64,000 nucleotides of DNA from Peribacillus simplex NBRC 15720 = DSM 1321 (GTDB lineage: Bacteria > Bacillota > Bacilli > Bacillales > DSM-1321): contig NZ_CP017704.1 of assembly GCF_002243645.1 (NCBI RefSeq), positions 3,118,001 to 3,182,000 of the forward strand. Reading direction: 5' to 3'. Made by a program: the position numbers and the translations under genes. Each line of letters begins with the position of its first letter. Position 1 is the first letter of the stretch. Below are positions 29,314 through 42,319 of the stretch, piece by piece. The notes below the pieces were generated by a model. That model saw only the letters and a program-made list of their open reading frames with translations. It had not been told where the DNA came from and made no database searches.

Positions 29314-29348
29314 AATAAGTCGCATCAGCAAGCCGGGGAGGATAAGGA

Positions 29349-29513
29349 ATGGATGCTGTACTTGAAGAACTTAGAGAAACATCAGGTTTGATAATAGCTT
29401 TAATAATGGTTTTGGTAATAATGGGGCTGATCGGTTATGCCCTTACGAATGTACATGAATCCATTGTGTCACCTGTGGTTCAGTTCATAAAGAAAATGGT
29501 TAGTCGAAAATAG
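29349..29513 (+). CDS. 54-aa single-span membrane protein
   Basis: GGGGAGGATAAGG lies before the ATG. The protein has an acidic N-terminus (MDAVLEELRE), one hydrophobic helix (LIIALIMVLVIMGLIGYAL) and a basic tail (FIKKMVSRK). This arrangement, with a good start site, supports a real small membrane protein. It stands between the put cluster and a stretch of relics, on the opposite strand to putB. I recognise no family and propose no function. Confidence 0.55.
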   Translation: MDAVLEELRETSGLIIALIMVLVIMGLIGYALTNVHESIVSPVVQFIKKMVSRK

Positions 29514-29629
29514 TTCAAGCGGAATACATAACCTTTTGTCCCTAATCGATAACAAGCCCTTATTTAAAGAAATCTCTGCAGGTCTGGCTAAAAGGGACAA
29601 AAGAACCGGCAAGATATACATATCATCCG

Positions 29630-29664
29630 AAAACCCCCGCTTCTAATGGAAGTGGGGGTTTTTA
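29630..29664 (+). terminator. terminator hairpin
   Basis: AAACCCCCGCTTC-TAATG-GAAGTGGGGGTTTTT. It lies about 120 bases downstream of the 54-aa gene and may end its transcript. Confidence 0.75.
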
Positions 29665-29731
29665 GATTGTAGATAAATTTGAAGGAAAAGCGAGGTTGTC
29701 TACAGTTTTTTTATTTAAAAATTGCAGTTGA

Positions 29732-29893
29732 TTTCATCCGAATAAAAAAGTGAAAAAATATAACCAATTTTTCTTTTTAGGTGATTTCAAAGTGGGAGGA
29801 TATGCTTGGGAAGTTAAGGACATGCAGCAGCTGGATGACGTCATTCCAGCGAAAGGAAGCTTAAATTATGGGAGCATTTTATATGATGGATGA
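29732..29893 (+). pseudogene. C-terminal fragment resembling an ASCH-domain protein
   Basis: An open stretch reads KKYNQFFFLGDFKVGGYAWE and then VKDMQQLDDVIPAKGSLNYG before a TGA at 29891. The G-YAWE and IPAKG motifs resemble the end of small ASCH domains. No start codon with a ribosome binding site is present and the N-terminal part is missing, so I read it as a relic. Family assignment is by motif and tentative. Confidence 0.4.
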
Positions 29894-29980
29894 AGACTAA
29901 GCATCATAATAATTCGATCAACTTTGATCTGATATACATCAATCACAGACAAAAGGAGTTCCATCTAAATTTTAAAAGCA

Positions 29981-30115
29981 AAGTTGATTGGAATGGGTGT
30001 GCGAGACTCCTGCGGGAAAAGCGCGTCCAAGTGCGGACCGGATAGCGAGTGCCTGGAGTGGAAAATAACCATTTCGGCAAACTCAATTATTATCGAGTTT
30101 GTCTACTGTCTGAAA
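29981..30115. repeat. copy of a Bacillaceae interspersed intergenic repeat (shortened)
   Basis: GCGAGACTCCTGCGGGAA, then GCGAGTGCCTGGAGTGGAAA and GAGTTTGTCTACTGTCTGAAA, are the hallmark segments of an interspersed repeat I know from many Bacillaceae genomes. The middle third is missing compared with the copy at 53955-54112. An open frame crossing it is not a gene. The rest of 29894-30322 holds no gene that I can support. Confidence 0.65.
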
Positions 30116-30322
30116 CCTGTTTTTTTTATGGAGCACCATTTGCGAAGCAGTATAAATATGGGGGGTACTACGGTTTATGTCTATTCCGATTTATAGAATA
30201 TACCTGAAAAGGAAGTGAAGGAACAGCGACCCACTGGCCCTTGATGGATTAATGACCGAGGCTTATCAAGAGTATTATAAGGGTGAGGATGCGTGTTCCT
30301 AATACGAACATTTGCTGTCTCC

Positions 30323-30553
30323 TTAAATATTAAAATAGTCATCTGCCTTTGCGTTGGCATCTATACTTCGAACCGCCTTCATGATTTTCTTTAATACTCC
30401 GGCTGACGGCACATACTTAGGATCGCTGCAAACTCTGCTTATCGTATTGCGTGAGATTCCTGACGCACTTACAAACTCCTCTTGTGAATATCCGTGCTTA
30501 TCGATTAATTTACCGACCTTGCTCCGCAGCTTTCTCTTCCCGAATCTAAACAT
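30323..30553 (-). CDS. small XRE/Cro-type helix-turn-helix protein
   Basis: Protein of 76 residues; AGGAGGTTATCAA precedes the ATG. The helix-turn-helix is KLIDKHGYSQEEFVSASGISRNTISRVCSDP (residues about 16-46), typical of Cro/C1-like DNA-binding domains, with little outside it. Such proteins are usually phage- or plasmid-type repressors. It stands alone among relics and repeats, so it may be the leftover of a mobile element. Its target is unknown. From 30554 to 31120 I see no supported gene, only AT-rich DNA. Confidence 0.75.
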   Translation of the reverse strand: MFRFGKRKLRSKVGKLIDKHGYSQEEFVSASGISRNTISRVCSDPKYVPSAGVLKKIMKAVRSIDANAKADDYFNI

Positions 30554-31120
30554 TTGATAACCTCCTAGAATTATTTACTAACAGTCTCGTCCAACTTTCA
30601 CAAAAATATACACATAGTTTCGCAAATATTTGGTATCACGGACGTCAAGGTTTCTGCTTAGTACGAGAATTTAGTGTTAAAGTATAGTTTCGTATATCGG
30701 CGTGTTTTTACCCTCGGAAATTGTATGAATAGCGAAGGGGCAAGTTTTAGAATGAACTATGTTTCTATTCCTCCATGCATCTTAAAAAAGAATAATAATA
30801 GTAGTAAATAATGATTAGTGAAAAATGTTATAATACATAAGGTATCAGAATATTTAAAAATATATTAAAAAAAGACAAACAGTAAATAAGAAAGATAATT
30901 TTTGTTTGAAGGTAACAATTGGCCTAGCTTTGTATGGAAAGTGAGGGTGATGAAGAAGTGAATATGGTAATTCTTTATTACCAATAAGTCAGTCTACCTT
31001 TACATTAATGCGGATGGAGATCAAAGGCTAACGGATGGAATTTTATGATTTGTCTCTTAAAAAACAGCTATCTACAAAAATTGTGAGAATCAATCAAGGC
31101 TCGATTGAAGGAAAGGGTGT

Positions 31121-32338
31121 ATGGTTGAAGTGAATGTTGAATCTTTTTTTTCTGAAAACATTAAAGCGGCACTTAAGAATGATCCGCCCGGTGCATGGAT
31201 GCCAGATCTGCCAGATGGTTGTATTCGCTTGAGTTCAGGCTATCCTGATCCTGCTCTTGTTCCTGCTGAGGAGCTCAAGGTATCTGTAGCCAGACTTCTT
31301 GATGAGGAGCAGGATTTGCCGCTCCATTATCTCGGAAGTCCACGAATAGCAAGACTAAAGCACCAAATCCAGAAAAGATTGGGAGAGCGTGGAATTTGCG
31401 TTTCGGAAGAACAGCTTTTGATTACATCTGGAGCTTGCCAGGGGATTGATCTTATTGCCCGCATTCTTCTTGATGATAAAGCGGTCGTAGCGGTAGAGTC
31501 TCCCACCTATATGGAGGCTTTAGAGATTTTTCAAAACTATACGAAGCAGATTATTAGTATACCTATAGATGAACAAGGTCTCCAAACATACCGATTAAAA
31601 GAAATGCTGGATGAAAGGAAACGTACAGGTCTAACCCTCCCTCGTTTTCTATATACAATCCCAACCTTTCAAAATCCAACTGGGACGACTATGACAATTG
31701 AGCGCCGGAAGCATTTAATGGAGCTTTCCATCGAGTTTGATTTCCTCATTCTAGAGGATGATGCATACGGAGAATTATCCTTCGATAAAAATCCGGTGCC
31801 AATAAAATCTATTGATAAATGCGGGCGAGTCCTCCAAGTTGGGTCATTATCCAAGGTTGTTGCGCCAGGAATGCGGATTGGATGGATAGCAGGAGAAAGT
31901 GAATTCATTAAGGCTTTAGAGTGGTTTAAAAAAGATTTAGACCATCCATTTGCTCAAAGTACAATGGCTGTATACTTAGAAAACACCGATTTTGAGAAAC
32001 GACTCGACCTTCTAAAAGATGTGTATCGTTCTAAATGTACTACGTTAATCCGTTCGATGGAAAAATTTCTTCCAGAATCCGTTTCCTGGTATGTACCAGA
32101 TGGTGGTTACTTTGCATGGGTGAAAATTCCAGGTATTGATACGTCGCATTTATTATCACAGGCTCTAGCTGAGGGTGTTTCATATGTTCCAGGGAAATAC
32201 TTTTTCTTGGATCAAAACGATGGAACCGAGTTTCTCCGCCTCTCGTTCAGTTATGCTAATGAGGAAGAAATAATCGAGGGTACTAGAAGACTTGGACAGC
32301 TTATCGCATCTTTTTTTAATGTCCTGAAGGATTGTTAG
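31121..32338 (+). CDS. PLP-dependent aminotransferase, class I/II (MocR/2-aminoadipate type without HTH)
   Basis: Fold-type I aminotransferase of 405 residues. It shows IRLSSGYPDPALVP, the cofactor site TSGACQGIDLIARIL, YTIPTFQNPTGTTM with the substrate Asn-Pro, LILEDDAYGELSF and the Schiff-base Lys in VGSLSKVVAPGMRIGWIA. The sequence resembles the aminotransferase half of MocR regulators and LysN-type 2-aminoadipate transaminases, but the N-terminal GntR domain is absent. The amino donor cannot be deduced. The start is supported by GAAGGAAAGGGTGT. It has its own terminator and no pathway neighbours. Confidence 0.85.
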   Translation: MVEVNVESFFSENIKAALKNDPPGAWMPDLPDGCIRLSSGYPDPALVPAEELKVSVARLLDEEQDLPLHYLGSPRIARLKHQIQKRLGERGICVSEEQLLITSGACQGIDLIARILLDDKAVVAVESPTYMEALEIFQNYTKQIISIPIDEQGLQTYRLKEMLDERKRTGLTLPRFLYTIPTFQNPTGTTMTIERRKHLMELSIEFDFLILEDDAYGELSFDKNPVPIKSIDKCGRVLQVGSLSKVVAPGMRIGWIAGESEFIKALEWFKKDLDHPFAQSTMAVYLENTDFEKRLDLLKDVYRSKCTTLIRSMEKFLPESVSWYVPDGGYFAWVKIPGIDTSHLLSQALAEGVSYVPGKYFFLDQNDGTEFLRLSFSYANEEEIIEGTRRLGQLIASFFNVLKDC

Positions 32339-32363
32339 TTTTAAATTTAAAATATTTGAATGC

Positions 32364-32396
32364 GCCTACTTCCTTAAAGGGGGTAGGTTTTTGTTT
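32364..32396 (+). terminator. aminotransferase terminator
   Basis: GCCTACTTCC-TTAAA-GGGGGTAGG hairpin followed by TTTTTGTTTT. From here to 32654 I see nothing further that I can support. Confidence 0.7.
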
Positions 32397-32654
32397 TAAA
32401 AGGATTCTTTATCTCTTTCGCGATGATTTTATCGCAAATTGTTTCAAACTTCCTGAAATGATAAGGCACCGTAGACAAAGCCCAACTGAAGCACACAAAA
32501 AAATGTGTATATGTAGATTGTGATGATTTAAATGATCACCATGAAGATTAATTCTTGAAAGGAACTAATGAATGTTTTTGACCAAAGTATAATCCGCACG
32601 TTTATTTTTATAAAAAGCCAAAGAAAAAAAACCTTGCTACGCATGGGTTTTCGG

Positions 32655-32696
32655 ATATGGAGCATAGCGGGATCGAACCGCTGACCTCTACGCTGC
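32655..32696 (-). repeat. attL, partial tRNA-Ala copy
   Basis: Identical over 42 bases to 34627-34668. It contains the 3' half of tRNA-Ala from the anticodon arm through the T arm, and the homology stops at TAGAGA where the intact gene continues CAGCGTAG. It is a displaced tRNA end, not a functional tRNA. Confidence 0.85.
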
Positions 32697-32864
32697 TAGA
32701 GATAGACATTGTTTCGGATTATAACAGATTGAGTTTGAAACTATCTTAACAATCTCAAAGATAAAATGAAGGAAATTTAATGACTCTAGAAAGAATTTTT
32801 CTACTTCTTTTGCCAACAAAATGTAACTATAATACTGATATCTACTTTTAAGGAGGCTCATAGC

Positions 32865-33476
32865 TTGACAAGTGAAAAAAAAGAAGACTTTTCACAATTG
32901 GACGAGATTAATATTAAGGCAACTGGACAAAGAATTAAATTCTTAGTACAGAACGCAGGTTTCTCACAATCACAATTAGGAAAAATTTTAGGAAGAGATT
33001 CAAAAACGATTTCTAATTATTATTGTGGGAAATCTCTGCCTGATAAAATCGATTTAATAATACTCTCCAGGATTTTAGGGGAATCTTATGATGAACTTTT
33101 GGTATACAAAGGTGATATGGAAGGTTATCAAAGGATAGACCACTACATACTTGATTATCATGGATATGATGATGAAACCATATCTGAAGCCATTAATAGA
33201 TCAAAAACTGAAAGTAAATTATTTAACCCAGATACAAAGGGGCATGCTAATATTCGTAATTTAGAAGAAGCGGGGTACTGCTTGGAGTTTTTCCCCTTTT
33301 TAATTCAGCAAGATATTCGAAATAGGATGATGGATGAACTGCTTTCTGGTGGGGGGGTTCATAGTACGTATATGCATCATATTTATGAGTTTTATATTTG
33401 GCACAAGTTATCAAATGAACAGAAGGCTGAAAGTAAAGAACAATTTGCTATTTGGCGTGGGGCAAAAGAAGAATAA
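32865..33476 (+). CDS. XRE-family regulator with unknown C-terminal domain
   Basis: TTG start eight bases after AAGGAGG. Residues about 18-75 form an XRE helix-turn-helix (RIKFLVQNAGFSQSQLGKIL, SKTISNYYCG). The remaining ~120 residues are acidic and helical (YHGYDDETISEAINRSKTES, GYCLEFFPFLIQQDIRNRMM) and match no domain I recognise. A run of seven G at about 33350 lies inside the gene. Codon use is clearly AT-richer than the chromosome around it. It precedes the next gene by 14 bases and probably regulates the element's cargo. Confidence 0.75.
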   Translation: MTSEKKEDFSQLDEINIKATGQRIKFLVQNAGFSQSQLGKILGRDSKTISNYYCGKSLPDKIDLIILSRILGESYDELLVYKGDMEGYQRIDHYILDYHGYDDETISEAINRSKTESKLFNPDTKGHANIRNLEEAGYCLEFFPFLIQQDIRNRMMDELLSGGGVHSTYMHHIYEFYIWHKLSNEQKAESKEQFAIWRGAKEE

Positions 33477-33490
33477 AAGAGGAGTTACAT

Positions 33491-33946
33491 ATGGAGCAGA
33501 AAGAAATATTAAAAAATGTAATTGAGTCATTATCAAATTATTATGAAAAACAAAAATCATTTAAAAGAGTTTTCTTAAATGAACCAGTGATGTCAAAAGC
33601 TGTTGAGGTTTTTGATACTGGAATGAATGAGATGGTTGACCATATTTTCGATTTGATTGGAATACCAAATGAAGAATCTTCGGATAATAAATACGAAACA
33701 TCAAATTGGACAAAAAGGGTTTTAACTAATTTAATTGATATAGCAGCTAAAGAGGAAAAATATATAGAATCTACTATTGAATTAATATCTGATTGGAAAA
33801 ATTTAAGTGATTATACATCGAAAGTTGAATCACATACATGGTTTGGTTATCGTCAACTTCTTGATGAACATATTACTGGATTTAAAAAATGGCACGAAGA
33901 ACTACGAGAGAAGGAAAAAGGTAAGGGTAAGAGTAAAACTGTTTAG
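33491..33946 (+). CDS. element-encoded hypothetical protein, 151 aa
   Basis: AGAGGAGTTACAT precedes the ATG. The protein is soluble, highly charged and predicted all-helical, for example VIESLSNYYEKQKSFKRVFL at the start and a Lys-rich end (EKEKGKGKSKTV). There is no signal peptide, membrane span, catalytic motif or cysteine. AT-rich codon use and the 14-base gap to the XRE gene suggest one imported operon. It could be cargo such as an antitoxin, immunity or phage-satellite function, but nothing in the sequence decides this. Confidence 0.7.
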   Translation: MEQKEILKNVIESLSNYYEKQKSFKRVFLNEPVMSKAVEVFDTGMNEMVDHIFDLIGIPNEESSDNKYETSNWTKRVLTNLIDIAAKEEKYIESTIELISDWKNLSDYTSKVESHTWFGYRQLLDEHITGFKKWHEELREKEKGKGKSKTV

Positions 33947-34068
33947 TTCAGTAGCCGTATCAAGTCTGGAATATTCTGAGTGATGACGTTGAACAATGGA
34001 CTTGAGCGATAAATAAGTCATTCTTAACAGCATTTTTCGGTACGGAGAAATTAAAGAGGGGATATTGT

Positions 34069-34505
34069 ATGAGCAGTAACCTTCACCGTTACATTGAAAG
34101 ATTTTGACCTCGTGGACAATGGGGAGACGAGAGAAAAACGCATATTTTAAGCTTTGTAAAATCTCTTGAAGCTGATGGGTTCAGAAAAGATGGAAAGGAG
34201 GGGACTTTGTTTACCTCTTGGAATGGTAAGCCAATGCATCCATCCAATGTTACAACATGGTGGAGAAGGTTTATAAAAAGAAATAACGTGCGGTATATAC
34301 GTTTTCATGATTTCCGTCATACTTCAGCTACATTATTAATCAACAAAGGAGTGCACGCAAAAATAACAGCAATCGTTTAGGACATGCTGACATTAGAACG
34401 ACTATGAATACTTATGGACATGCTTTACAGGAAGCGGATAGAAAAGTAGCGAATCATTTCGAAGATTTGTTTATCAGTAACAAAAAAAGAGACCTAGAAG
34501 CGTAA
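34069..34505 (+). pseudogene. broken tyrosine-recombinase integrase
   Basis: The catalytic-domain remnants are clear: FTSWNGKPMHPSNVTTWW, IRFHDFRHTSATLLINKGVH with the His-x-x-Arg box, and in the next frame RLGHADIRTTMNTYGHAL with the nucleophile Tyr. An early TGA after MSSNLHRYIERF, a frameshift near 34365 and loss of most of the N-terminal region inactivate it. It is related to the phage integrases that use tRNA genes as attachment sites, and it lies adjacent to attR as expected. Confidence 0.85.
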
Positions 34506-34626
34506 TTTACTTCTAAAATCTCTTAAAATCCAATAACAGTCCCCAAACTATCTGTAACATAAAAAATCCAATAATCTGTTACATAGAAAAAACCTTGATT
34601 TCTCAAGGTTTCATGTCGTTCTATAT

Positions 34627-34668
34627 ATATGGAGCATAGCGGGATCGAACCGCTGACCTCTACGCTGC
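34627..34668 (-). repeat. attR within the intact tRNA-Ala gene
   Basis: 42 bases identical to attL, spanning the 3' end of tRNA-Ala(GGC) from the anticodon arm outward plus three bases beyond. Confidence 0.85.
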
Positions 34669-34702
34669 CAGCGTAGCGCTCTCCCAGCTGAGCTAATGCC
34701 CC
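34630..34702 (-). tRNA. tRNA-Ala (anticodon GGC)
   Basis: Complete cloverleaf on the minus strand: GGGGCAT/ATGCTCC acceptor stem, TACGCTGGCAGCGTA anticodon arm, GGTTCGATCC T arm. No encoded CCA. It is the integration site of the element to its left. Confidence 0.95.
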
Positions 34703-34781
34703 GAATTGAGGTACAATAATTATTTTATCGGATTTTGGTGAAAAGTCAATATAAAATATGAGATTTTTGCAAAAATGATAA

Positions 34782-34817
34782 AAAAACCGTTTGAGGGTAG
34801 TCAAACGGTTTTTTTTA
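34782..34817. terminator. bidirectional terminator
   Basis: AAAAAACCGTTTGA-GGGTAG-TCAAACGGTTTTTTTT between the tRNA and the MgtC-family gene; it ends the latter on the minus strand. Confidence 0.9.
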
Positions 34818-35525
34818 TTATACATTTTCGATCTCTACCCGTGCAATTTCCTTAAGATTGGAGACGGTATAATACACTTCCGATGTTCTAACTTTATGGT
34901 CGACCAGAACTTTAAGTGTCAAAAGGTGGTTGTCATTTGCCACATCTTTGATTCTAAGGTTTTTGATGAATATTTTTTCGTCTTTGATTTTTTTCAGTAC
35001 GACGCCAATGTCATCTTTATTTTGCACGACCAGCTGCAGAAAGATTTCTTTTTGCCGTAACTTCATAGGTCCGAGCCAGGTGACGAGTACGGGCACCAAT
35101 TCGACACTTATGATCAATAGGATTACGCCGGCTATGGCCTCGAGAAAAAATCCAGCTCCAACGGCGATCCCGATTCCCGCAGCTCCCCAGATGATGGCGG
35201 CTGTCGTTAAACCGGATATGCTGTTGTTGTCCCGCCGGAGAATGACGCCTGCACCGATAAAGCCGACGCCAGAAACGATCTGAGCAGCTAAACGCAAGGG
35301 GTCCATTGTAATATTTACATCGTTGCTCCCCGGGAACTTATAAGCGGATTCCATGGAAACGATCGTTAATAAACAGCTGACGATTGAAATGACCAGGCTT
35401 GTTTTTAATCCAACGGGTTTTCGTTTCATTTCTCGCTCTAGTCCGATAATTAGTCCAAGGAGAGCTGAAATCCCCAATTTGATAAGGATTTGCAGTTCCG
35501 ATTGAGGGTCGAATGTCCATTCCAT
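34818..35525 (-). CDS. MgtC/SapB family membrane protein
   Basis: Protein of 235 residues. The MgtC core is LIKLGISALLGLIIGLEREMKRKPVGLKT, followed by four more membrane segments with VSGVGFIGAGVILRR and GLTTAAIIWGAAGIGIAVG. A soluble C-terminal ACT-like domain is present from about residue 160. MgtC proteins are linked to magnesium limitation and to control of ATP synthase in other bacteria, but biochemical function remains debated. It is divergent from the EamA transporter with 145 bases between them. Family assignment is strong. Confidence 0.9.
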   Translation of the reverse strand: MEWTFDPQSELQILIKLGISALLGLIIGLEREMKRKPVGLKTSLVISIVSCLLTIVSMESAYKFPGSNDVNITMDPLRLAAQIVSGVGFIGAGVILRRDNNSISGLTTAAIIWGAAGIGIAVGAGFFLEAIAGVILLIISVELVPVLVTWLGPMKLRQKEIFLQLVVQNKDDIGVVLKKIKDEKIFIKNLRIKDVANDNHLLTLKVLVDHKVRTSEVYYTVSNLKEIARVEIENV

Positions 35526-35669
35526 TTTGATTCACCACTTCCAAATTATTATCGAAGAATAAGATCGTCTGTTGCCATATACCCGTTTTTCAAAAATAAC
35601 TACCCTAATAATTTTAACATAGTAGAATAGAGTTCTATGAAACGTATTTCGTTGAAAGGAGGAATTTAA

Positions 35670-36575
35670 GTGCAAATGCCAAAAGTGAATCCCTATGTAG
35701 CGTTGGCGATCGGTGTGGCATCCGTATCGTTTTCGGCTATCCTTGTTAAATTGGCGACCGCTCCATCGGGTATTATCGCCTTTTACCGTTTATTATTTAC
35801 TGTCCTTCTTATGTTGCCGGTTTTCTTGGTGAAATACCGTCATGAACTTAAATTCATTGAAAAAAAGGATTGGCTGTATTCGATTGCGGCAGGAGTGTTT
35901 TTGGCTTTTCATTTTATTTTATGGTTTGAATCGCTTAATTACACATCGGTCGCGAGTTCAACTGTGCTTGTCACACTCCAGCCTTTATTCGCTTTTGCCG
36001 GAGCGTACCTGTTTTTTAAAGAAAGATTTTCAATGAAGGCGATATTGAGCGGCATCATTGCGATTGCCGGCAGCCTTGTCATTAGCTGGGGCGATTTGAG
36101 AATCAGCGGTATGGCACTTTGGGGAGATATTCTTTCGCTTGTCGCATGTGCGCTGGTAACTGGTTATTTACTGTTTGGTCAAAATGTTCGAAAACGCATC
36201 TCTTCTATAACATATACATTTGTCGTGTATGCAATCAGCGCTGTCGCATTGTTTTTTTATGTGATCTTTAAGGGAGAGGCATTGGCGCCTTATCCTGCTT
36301 CCGATTGGCTCTATTTCGTTTTGCTTGCCATTTTCCCGACTTTATTAGGGCATTCTTTATTCAATTGGTCACTAAAGTGGTTAAGCACTTCGACGCTTTC
36401 GATGGGAATCTTACTTGAACCGGTGGGAGCGACAATTCTGGCTTACTTCATATTAGATGAACCGATACTCTGGACGCAGGTCCTGGGAGGTACCATCATA
36501 TTGGGTGGTTTGATGATGTTCTTAAAGGATGAAAAGAAAAGCAAGGTACATAAAGAAGCGAAAGTCTCCGTATAA
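35670..36575 (+). CDS. DMT-superfamily transporter (EamA domains)
   Basis: Ten-segment membrane protein of 301 residues built from two EamA repeats; typical stretches are GVASVSFSAILVKLATAPSG, NYTSVASSTVLVTLQPLFAF and PVGATILAYFILDEPILWTQVLGG. It begins with GTG eight bases after AAAGGAGG. EamA proteins export amino acids, metabolites or drugs; the substrate cannot be read. The charged tail (KDEKKSKVHKEAKVSV) is cytoplasmic. It is monocistronic, with a terminator shared with the small gene that follows. Confidence 0.88.
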   Translation: MQMPKVNPYVALAIGVASVSFSAILVKLATAPSGIIAFYRLLFTVLLMLPVFLVKYRHELKFIEKKDWLYSIAAGVFLAFHFILWFESLNYTSVASSTVLVTLQPLFAFAGAYLFFKERFSMKAILSGIIAIAGSLVISWGDLRISGMALWGDILSLVACALVTGYLLFGQNVRKRISSITYTFVVYAISAVALFFYVIFKGEALAPYPASDWLYFVLLAIFPTLLGHSLFNWSLKWLSTSTLSMGILLEPVGATILAYFILDEPILWTQVLGGTIILGGLMMFLKDEKKSKVHKEAKVSV

Positions 36576-36578
36576 AAG

Positions 36579-36606
36579 CAGTAAGTCTCCCGACTTACTG
36601 CTTTTA
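36579..36606. terminator. bidirectional terminator
   Basis: AGCAGTAAGTC-TCCC-GACTTACTGCT followed by TTTATTT, between convergent genes. Confidence 0.85.
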
Positions 36607-36607
36607 T

Positions 36608-36793
36608 TTAATAGGGGTGAAACAAATAGGTGATCCGTGTGAAAATCAAAGCAAAAGTAAAGCTGAATAAAAACGTCGTACCATTCACCTTACCTTTTTC
36701 TCTGCTGAACTTGATGGCTTCATAAAAAGCGGTACTGAATAAGTAAAGGGCCATACTGTAAGAAATGAGTAATCCGATTAATGGCAGATTCAT
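36608..36793 (-). CDS. small two-span membrane protein, 61 aa
   Basis: GAGGTGAAGCA lies directly before the ATG. Two hydrophobic helices (LPLIGLLISYSMALYLF and GTTFLFSFTFALIFTRITYLF) are linked by a charged loop (KFSREKGKVNG). Good start site, hydrophobic pattern and a terminator at its end favour a real gene. I do not recognise a family. Confidence 0.55.
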   Translation of the reverse strand: MNLPLIGLLISYSMALYLFSTAFYEAIKFSREKGKVNGTTFLFSFTFALIFTRITYLFHPY

Positions 36794-36980
36794 TGCTTCA
36801 CCTCATGGAAAAAAGATATCTATATATGAATATTTGTTTTTCTTTGGAAATATGCTTCGTTTATTCATAAAACATGAGCTTGGCCCGTATAGCAGGGGAA
36901 AGGGTGTGATGATGATGTAAAGAATATATAGAAGGAAATAGGTGAAAATGTTTTTTTTTGAAAAAGTTTTAAAAAACGTA

Positions 36981-37009
36981 TTGCAAACATTTTTAGTACA
37001 TGGTATATT
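36981..37009 (+). promoter_or_regulatory. rrn promoter P1
   Basis: TTGCAA, 17-base spacer, TATATT, about 225 bases upstream of 16S rRNA. Part of the tandem promoters normal for Bacillus rRNA operons. Confidence 0.7.
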
Positions 37010-37077
37010 ATTTCTTGTCGCTAAGACAGCAACTCAAACAGCTAACAAGTTGTTGAAAAACATTTTTTAAAAAGTTG

Positions 37078-37107
37078 TTGACGAAACGTGACAGAATGTG
37101 TTACATT
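37078..37107 (+). promoter_or_regulatory. rrn promoter P2
   Basis: TTGACG, 18-base spacer, TACATT, about 125 bases upstream of 16S rRNA, followed by the processing region that pairs across the mature 16S. Confidence 0.65.
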
Positions 37108-37231
37108 ATAGGAGTCGCTTCTGAGAGAAACGACAACAAATTGCTCTTTGAAAACTGAACAAAACAAAGCGCCAACGTTAAATTTTAAGTGAGCACACAC
37201 TATCAAAAAAGCAAATGAGCAAGTCAAACAT

Positions 37232-38789
<1,558 letters not shown>

Positions 38790-38958
38790 ATAATTACGAG
38801 AGCGCTTTTGTTTTGTTCAGTTTTGAATGAGTAATTCATTCAAATAGGAAAGACAAACATCACGATGTGATGGATTCTTTCTGCTTTGTTCCTTGAAAAC
38901 TAGATAATAGATAGAAGGCAATTAATTTTTTTCAAAGCATCTGTAAGATCTTTTTTAA

Positions 38959-41891
<2,933 letters not shown>

Positions 41892-42010
41892 ACGCTTTAA
41901 AAAAATGAAATACCTTCTTATTATCTAGTTTTGAAGGAATGAAAATTTCTTCTTGCATTTTCTCAAAAAGACGTTATAATAATATATGTCTTGAAAAAAT
42001 GTTAACATTG

Positions 42011-42126
<116 letters not shown>

Positions 42127-42137
42127 AGGTTTTATAT

Positions 42138-42213
42138 GGAGGATTAGCTCAGCTGGGAGAGCATCTGCCTTACAAGCAGAGGGTCGGCGGTTCGATCCCG
42201 TCATCCTCCACCA
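42138..42213 (+). tRNA. tRNA-Val (TAC)
   Basis: GGAGGAT acceptor stem, loop CTTACAA, encoded CCA. First gene of the 21-tRNA array after 5S. Confidence 0.96.
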
Positions 42214-42223
42214 TTTTACACCT

Positions 42224-42299
<76 letters not shown>

Positions 42300-42319
42300 T
42301 TTTAAGATAGTACAAGCAC

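Larger units (their letters stand above)
32655..34668. mobile_element. decayed integrative element at tRNA-Ala(GGC)
   Basis: Bounded by identical 42-bp direct repeats (32655-32696 and 34627-34668) that correspond to the anticodon-to-3' part of tRNA-Ala. Inside are an XRE regulator, a 151-residue protein of unknown role and a broken tyrosine integrase. The layout is that of an element integrated at the 3' end of a tRNA gene, restoring the tRNA on one side. With the integrase inactivated it should now be fixed. Confidence 0.85.

Noticed and set aside
29984..30196. 70-codon open frame
   Set aside because: It is a translation of an interspersed repeat.
30554..31120. Possible GntR-type HTH that would make the aminotransferase a full MocR regulator
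   Set aside because: I translated the region by eye and found no HTH-like coding stretch leading into the aminotransferase frame.
32332..32523. 63-codon open frame after the aminotransferase
   Set aside because: It overlaps the aminotransferase stop and its terminator hairpin, with no ribosome binding site.
32657..32700. A second tRNA-Ala gene
   Set aside because: Only the 3' portion is present; the homology stops in the anticodon loop, so it is an att copy and not a functional tRNA.
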